8,699 nucleotides of DNA from Chloroflexota bacterium (lineage in GTDB: Bacteria > Chloroflexota > Ktedonobacteria > Ktedonobacterales > Ktedonobacteraceae), in the NCBI GenBank assembly GCA_021828635.1, contig JAJZEJ010000251.1, positions 1 through 8,699 on the forward strand. The letters are read 5' to 3'. The position numbers were made by a program, and so were the translations under genes. Positions within the stretch are counted from its first letter, which is position 1. Each line of letters starts with the position of its first letter. Below are positions 6,725 through 8,699 of the stretch, in pieces. The notes below the pieces were generated by a model that saw only the letters and a list, made by a program, of their open reading frames with translations, was not told the DNA's origin and made no database searches.

Positions 6725-6753
6725 TAAAAATGCCCCCAGATGGTGAGGGGGCA
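6725..6753 (-). terminator. Intrinsic terminator in transporter leader (riboswitch expression platform)
   Basis: On the minus strand TGCCCCC (6753-6747) pairs perfectly with GGGGGCA (6737-6731) across a 9-nt loop, followed by TTTTTATT. It stands between the M-box and the ribosome site, about 30 nt before the ATG, so it would stop transcription before the transporter is read. A 7-nt GAGGGGG at 6799-6793 can pair instead with CCCCCTC (6751-6745), destroying the 5' arm. Confidence 0.88.
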
Positions 6754-6792
6754 GCAGGTATGTCTGCATATGAGCATCTATGAAGAGCATCT

Positions 6793-6968
6793 CCCCCTCT
6801 AGTTGAGCTTTGGCACTGTACAACGTAGGATAGCAGATGACAGAATCGCTATCCAGCCACTTGGGGTCTCGCCTTATGCCGACGAGACCTGGCCTGACCG
6901 TTGGCGTCTCTCGACGTTTCCGATCAGTGGCTTGTGTTTCTACAGACGCCTCACCTAACGAGGTCAGG
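6793..6968 (-). promoter_or_regulatory. M-box (ykoK leader) Mg2+ riboswitch
   Basis: The minus strand carries the conserved blocks of the M-box aptamer in the right order and spacing: CGTTAGGTGAGGC (6960-6948), ACGTCGAGAGACGCCAA (6917-6901) and ACAGTGCCAAAGCTC (6819-6805). The total span of about 170 nt is usual. The CCTC (6964-6961) before the first block and GAGG (6799-6796) after the last can close stem P1. M-box RNAs fold compactly when Mg2+ is plentiful and then favour termination of downstream Mg2+ transporter genes. Here the gene controlled is the Nramp-like transporter at 5383-6693. The match was made by eye against the Bacillus ykoK pattern; boundaries are approximate. Confidence 0.92.
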
Positions 6969-6993
6969 CAAACAGTGTTTAGTTGTCAGCTTA

Positions 6994-7022
6994 ACTATAC
7001 TCTTACCCACGCTATCGGTCAA
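6994..7022 (-). promoter_or_regulatory. Promoter of the riboswitch-transporter transcript
   Basis: On the minus strand TTGACC (7022-7017, 5 of 6) and TATAGT (6999-6994, 5 of 6) are exactly 17 bp apart. The predicted start near 6987 lies about 20 nt before the M-box, giving a leader of about 290 nt. Confidence 0.75.
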
Positions 7023-7132
7023 GTATTTTATGCGGTACAGTTATCTTCATCAATGTTTTCATAAGCAAACCCACCCAATGTCGTATCATAAGTAGAGATG
7101 TTTCTGGCGAATGTCCTGTCAACAACCAGCCA
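7023..7132. other. Spacer between divergent promoters, nothing recognised
   Basis: AT-rich spacer separating the transporter promoter (minus) from the moxR promoter (plus). I see no open frame with a ribosome site, no strong hairpin and no repeat here. Confidence 0.5.
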
Positions 7133-7161
7133 TTGACAAGAAAATAGCGAGAGGTTATAAA
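7133..7161 (+). promoter_or_regulatory. Near-consensus promoter of the MoxR-DUF58 operon
   Basis: A perfect TTGACA (7133-7138) is followed after 17 bp by TATAAA (7156-7161, 5 of 6). The ATG at 7203 lies about 35 nt beyond the expected transcription start. This is a vegetative sigma-70-type promoter by pattern, implying fairly strong basal expression. Confidence 0.75.
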
Positions 7162-7202
7162 TTTCATAGCAATTGGTTATATTTTAGAGAGGGATATCCA
7201 CA

Positions 7203-8192
7203 ATGGCTCACATGAATAGTGCTGATCTCAGCATGGTACAACGTGTCGCAGAGACGATACGCGCCAACGTTGCTCGTGTCATTATTGGCAAGCAGGAGGT
7301 GATTGACCTGTTACTCATCGCTTTGCTTAGTAATGGTCACGTGCTGATCGAGGATGTGCCTGGAATGGGCAAGACGGTGATGGCAAAGGCGCTGGCCCGT
7401 TCGTTGGGCGCAACCTTCCAACGTGTGCAGGGAACGCCCGACCTGTTACCTACCGATATTATTGGCGTCAGCTATTTCGACCAACGACGCACCGATTTTG
7501 TCTTTCGCAAAGGACCGCTCTTCACACAAATTCTGCTGGTCGATGAGATCAACCGCACCACGCCGCGCACACAATCCGCACTACTGGAAGCAATGGCCGA
7601 ACGGCAGGTCACGGTTGAACGCGAGACGATGGCATTACCGCAGCCATTCCTGGTGCTGGCAACCCAGAATCCGGTTGAACTGGAAGGCACATTTCCGCTA
7701 CCAGAGGCACAGCTTGACCGATTCTTGTTGCGCGTGCAAGTTGGCTATCCATCGTTGGACGAGGAAGAGGCCATTCTGCACCGTTTCAAGCAAGAGGAGC
7801 CGCTAGAGAATCTACAATCGGTTGCCACGGCAGAACAGCTACTCTCACTACAACATACTATTCGGCAGGTACAGTGGCAGCCAGTTGTCGAGCAGTATCT
7901 GCTGGCGATTGTGCGTAGCACACGCGAGCATACCTCGGTTCAACTCGGTGTCAGCCCACGCGGTACACTGGCACTCTATCGTGCCTGCGAAGCCTATGCC
8001 GCCATGCAGGGACGCGATTTTGTGTTACCGGATGATGTCAAATATCTCGCACCAAGCGTGTTAGCACATCGTCTGCTAACCACCACACGAACTCGTATGC
8101 GTGGTAAACGCACGCTAGAGATTATCAACGAGATTATCCAGCAAACACCCGCGCCAGTAGAGATCATCGCGCCACCACAAGATAGAAAGTAG
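7203..8192 (+). CDS. MoxR-family AAA+ ATPase
   Basis: A 329-residue MoxR/RavA-type AAA+ ATPase of normal length, cytosolic and probably hexameric. It has HVLIEDVPGMGKT (Walker A, Lys57, Thr58), ILLVDEINR (Walker B, Asp114 Glu115), sensor 1 LATQNPVE with Asn156, LPEAQLDRF at 166-174 and sensor 2 GVSPRG at 249-254. The C-terminal lid domain runs to about residue 315. MoxR proteins act as chaperone-like remodellers in maturation of enzymes or surface proteins, usually next to DUF58 and VWA-domain proteins, as here. The start at 7203 is preceded by GAGGG at 7189-7193, a slightly long spacing; an ATG at 7212 is a possible alternative. The next gene starts 5 bp after the stop, so the two are co-transcribed and probably translationally coupled. 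Confidence 0.96.
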   Translation: MAHMNSADLSMVQRVAETIRANVARVIIGKQEVIDLLLIALLSNGHVLIEDVPGMGKTVMAKALARSLGATFQRVQGTPDLLPTDIIGVSYFDQRRTDFVFRKGPLFTQILLVDEINRTTPRTQSALLEAMAERQVTVERETMALPQPFLVLATQNPVELEGTFPLPEAQLDRFLLRVQVGYPSLDEEEAILHRFKQEEPLENLQSVATAEQLLSLQHTIRQVQWQPVVEQYLLAIVRSTREHTSVQLGVSPRGTLALYRACEAYAAMQGRDFVLPDDVKYLAPSVLAHRLLTTTRTRMRGKRTLEIINEIIQQTPAPVEIIAPPQDRK

Positions 8193-8197
8193 CTTTC

Positions 8198-8699
8198 ATG
8201 AATACCGACCTTCTTGATATCGAGCGCGACACAGAGATGCTCAAGCGCAGGCGACCGTGGTATATTCTCACAGCGGTGCTTTTCGTGTTCAGTATTATTT
8301 TCCATCAATCACTGATCTTCCTGGCCGCACTTTTCACGCTGGTCGTCGCCATTGTGCCAGAGTTGTGGTATCGACTTGGCCTACGTCATCTGCGCATCCG
8401 TCAGCAGGTCAGCCAGCAACGCCTGTTCTTTGGCGAAGAAGTGACGCTCTCGATTACAATTGAGAACCGCAAACTGCTCCCATTGCCCTGGTTGGGGGTT
8501 GAGGATACTATCTCGCCGCCACTGACCATTGTGCGCCGCCGCTCTCGCCTGACGCTCGATAATCAGGATACGCTGGATAGCACGTGGCTCCTCTGGTCGT
8601 TGCAACGTGTCACGAGGCGCTATATCATGCGTTGCCGTACACGCGGTTTTCACCTTTTCGGCCCCATCAGGCTCAGCAATAGCGACCCGTTTGGCTGGC
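8198..8699 (+). CDS. DUF58 domain protein, N-terminal part (runs off window)
   Basis: 167 codons are open from the ATG at 8198 to the window end. A short cytosolic start (residues 1-20, ending KRRRP) precedes two hydrophobic segments at about 21-35 and 38-56, forming a membrane hairpin. The soluble beta-rich part follows: RLFFGEEVTLSITIENR at 75-91, PLPWLGVED at 95-103 and the hallmark RCRTRGFHLFGPIRLSNSDP at 145-164, which ends in the DPFG turn typical of DUF58 proteins. The conserved C-terminal DUF58 motif itself lies outside the window. DUF58 proteins are membrane-anchored partners of MoxR ATPases in an ill-defined maturation or envelope process. The ribosome site is poor, which agrees with coupling to the moxR stop 5 bp upstream. 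Confidence 0.9.
   Translation, partial: MNTDLLDIERDTEMLKRRRPWYILTAVLFVFSIIFHQSLIFLAALFTLVVAIVPELWYRLGLRHLRIRQQVSQQRLFFGEEVTLSITIENRKLLPLPWLGVEDTISPPLTIVRRRSRLTLDNQDTLDSTWLLWSLQRVTRRYIMRCRTRGFHLFGPIRLSNSDPFGW

Noticed and set aside
6772..6792. 8-bp direct repeat GAGCATCT (6772-6779 and 6785-6792)
   Set aside because: Short enough to occur by chance and not clearly part of the terminator or antiterminator stems.

Overview
The window reads like a chromosomal piece of a Chloroflexota bacterium, most likely a Ktedonobacteria relative. That assignment is an impression from gene content and moderate GC, not proven. Nine protein genes are supported, with an unusually readable set of regulatory sites.

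Layout, left to right. 1-1179 (minus): two tandem peptidase-S51/cyanophycinase-like proteins. The first-transcribed copy (472-1179) has lost its nucleophile serine; the second (1-417) keeps it and runs off the window. 1180-1460: divergent regulatory region with a 12-bp direct repeat around a candidate promoter. 1461-1850 (plus): a YjbQ/UPF0047 protein. 1870-5177 (minus): a tightly packed three-gene cassette in the order DUF262/ParB-like protein, AAA15/DUF3696 ATPase, and an unrecognised 323-residue protein. Its promoter has a consensus -10 box buried in a 15-bp perfect inverted repeat. The cassette is visibly AT-richer in places than its flanks and looks like a transferred defence-type island. 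5383-6693 (minus): an Nramp-fold transporter. 6694-7022: its leader, with a strong promoter, an M-box (ykoK) Mg2+ riboswitch and an intrinsic terminator. 7133-8699 (plus): a consensus promoter, a MoxR AAA+ ATPase and the start of a DUF58 protein.

How the parts work together. The transporter lacks the Asn and Met metal ligands of classical Mn/Fe Nramps, and its leader carries a Mg2+-sensing riboswitch. Both point to a Mg2+ importer of the NRMT type, made when Mg2+ is low. A 7-nt stretch after the aptamer can pair with the 5' arm of the terminator, giving a plausible on/off switch.

In the cassette, the DUF262 and ATPase genes overlap by 4 bp (ATGA) and the third gene follows after 3 bp, so the three products are probably made together. 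A SMC/ABC-like ATPase sensor, a DUF262 partner and an uncharacterised probable effector form a composition typical of anti-phage systems. Menshen is the described system I would compare first, but I cannot confirm identity from sequence alone. MoxR plus DUF58 is a common bacterial chaperone-like pair.
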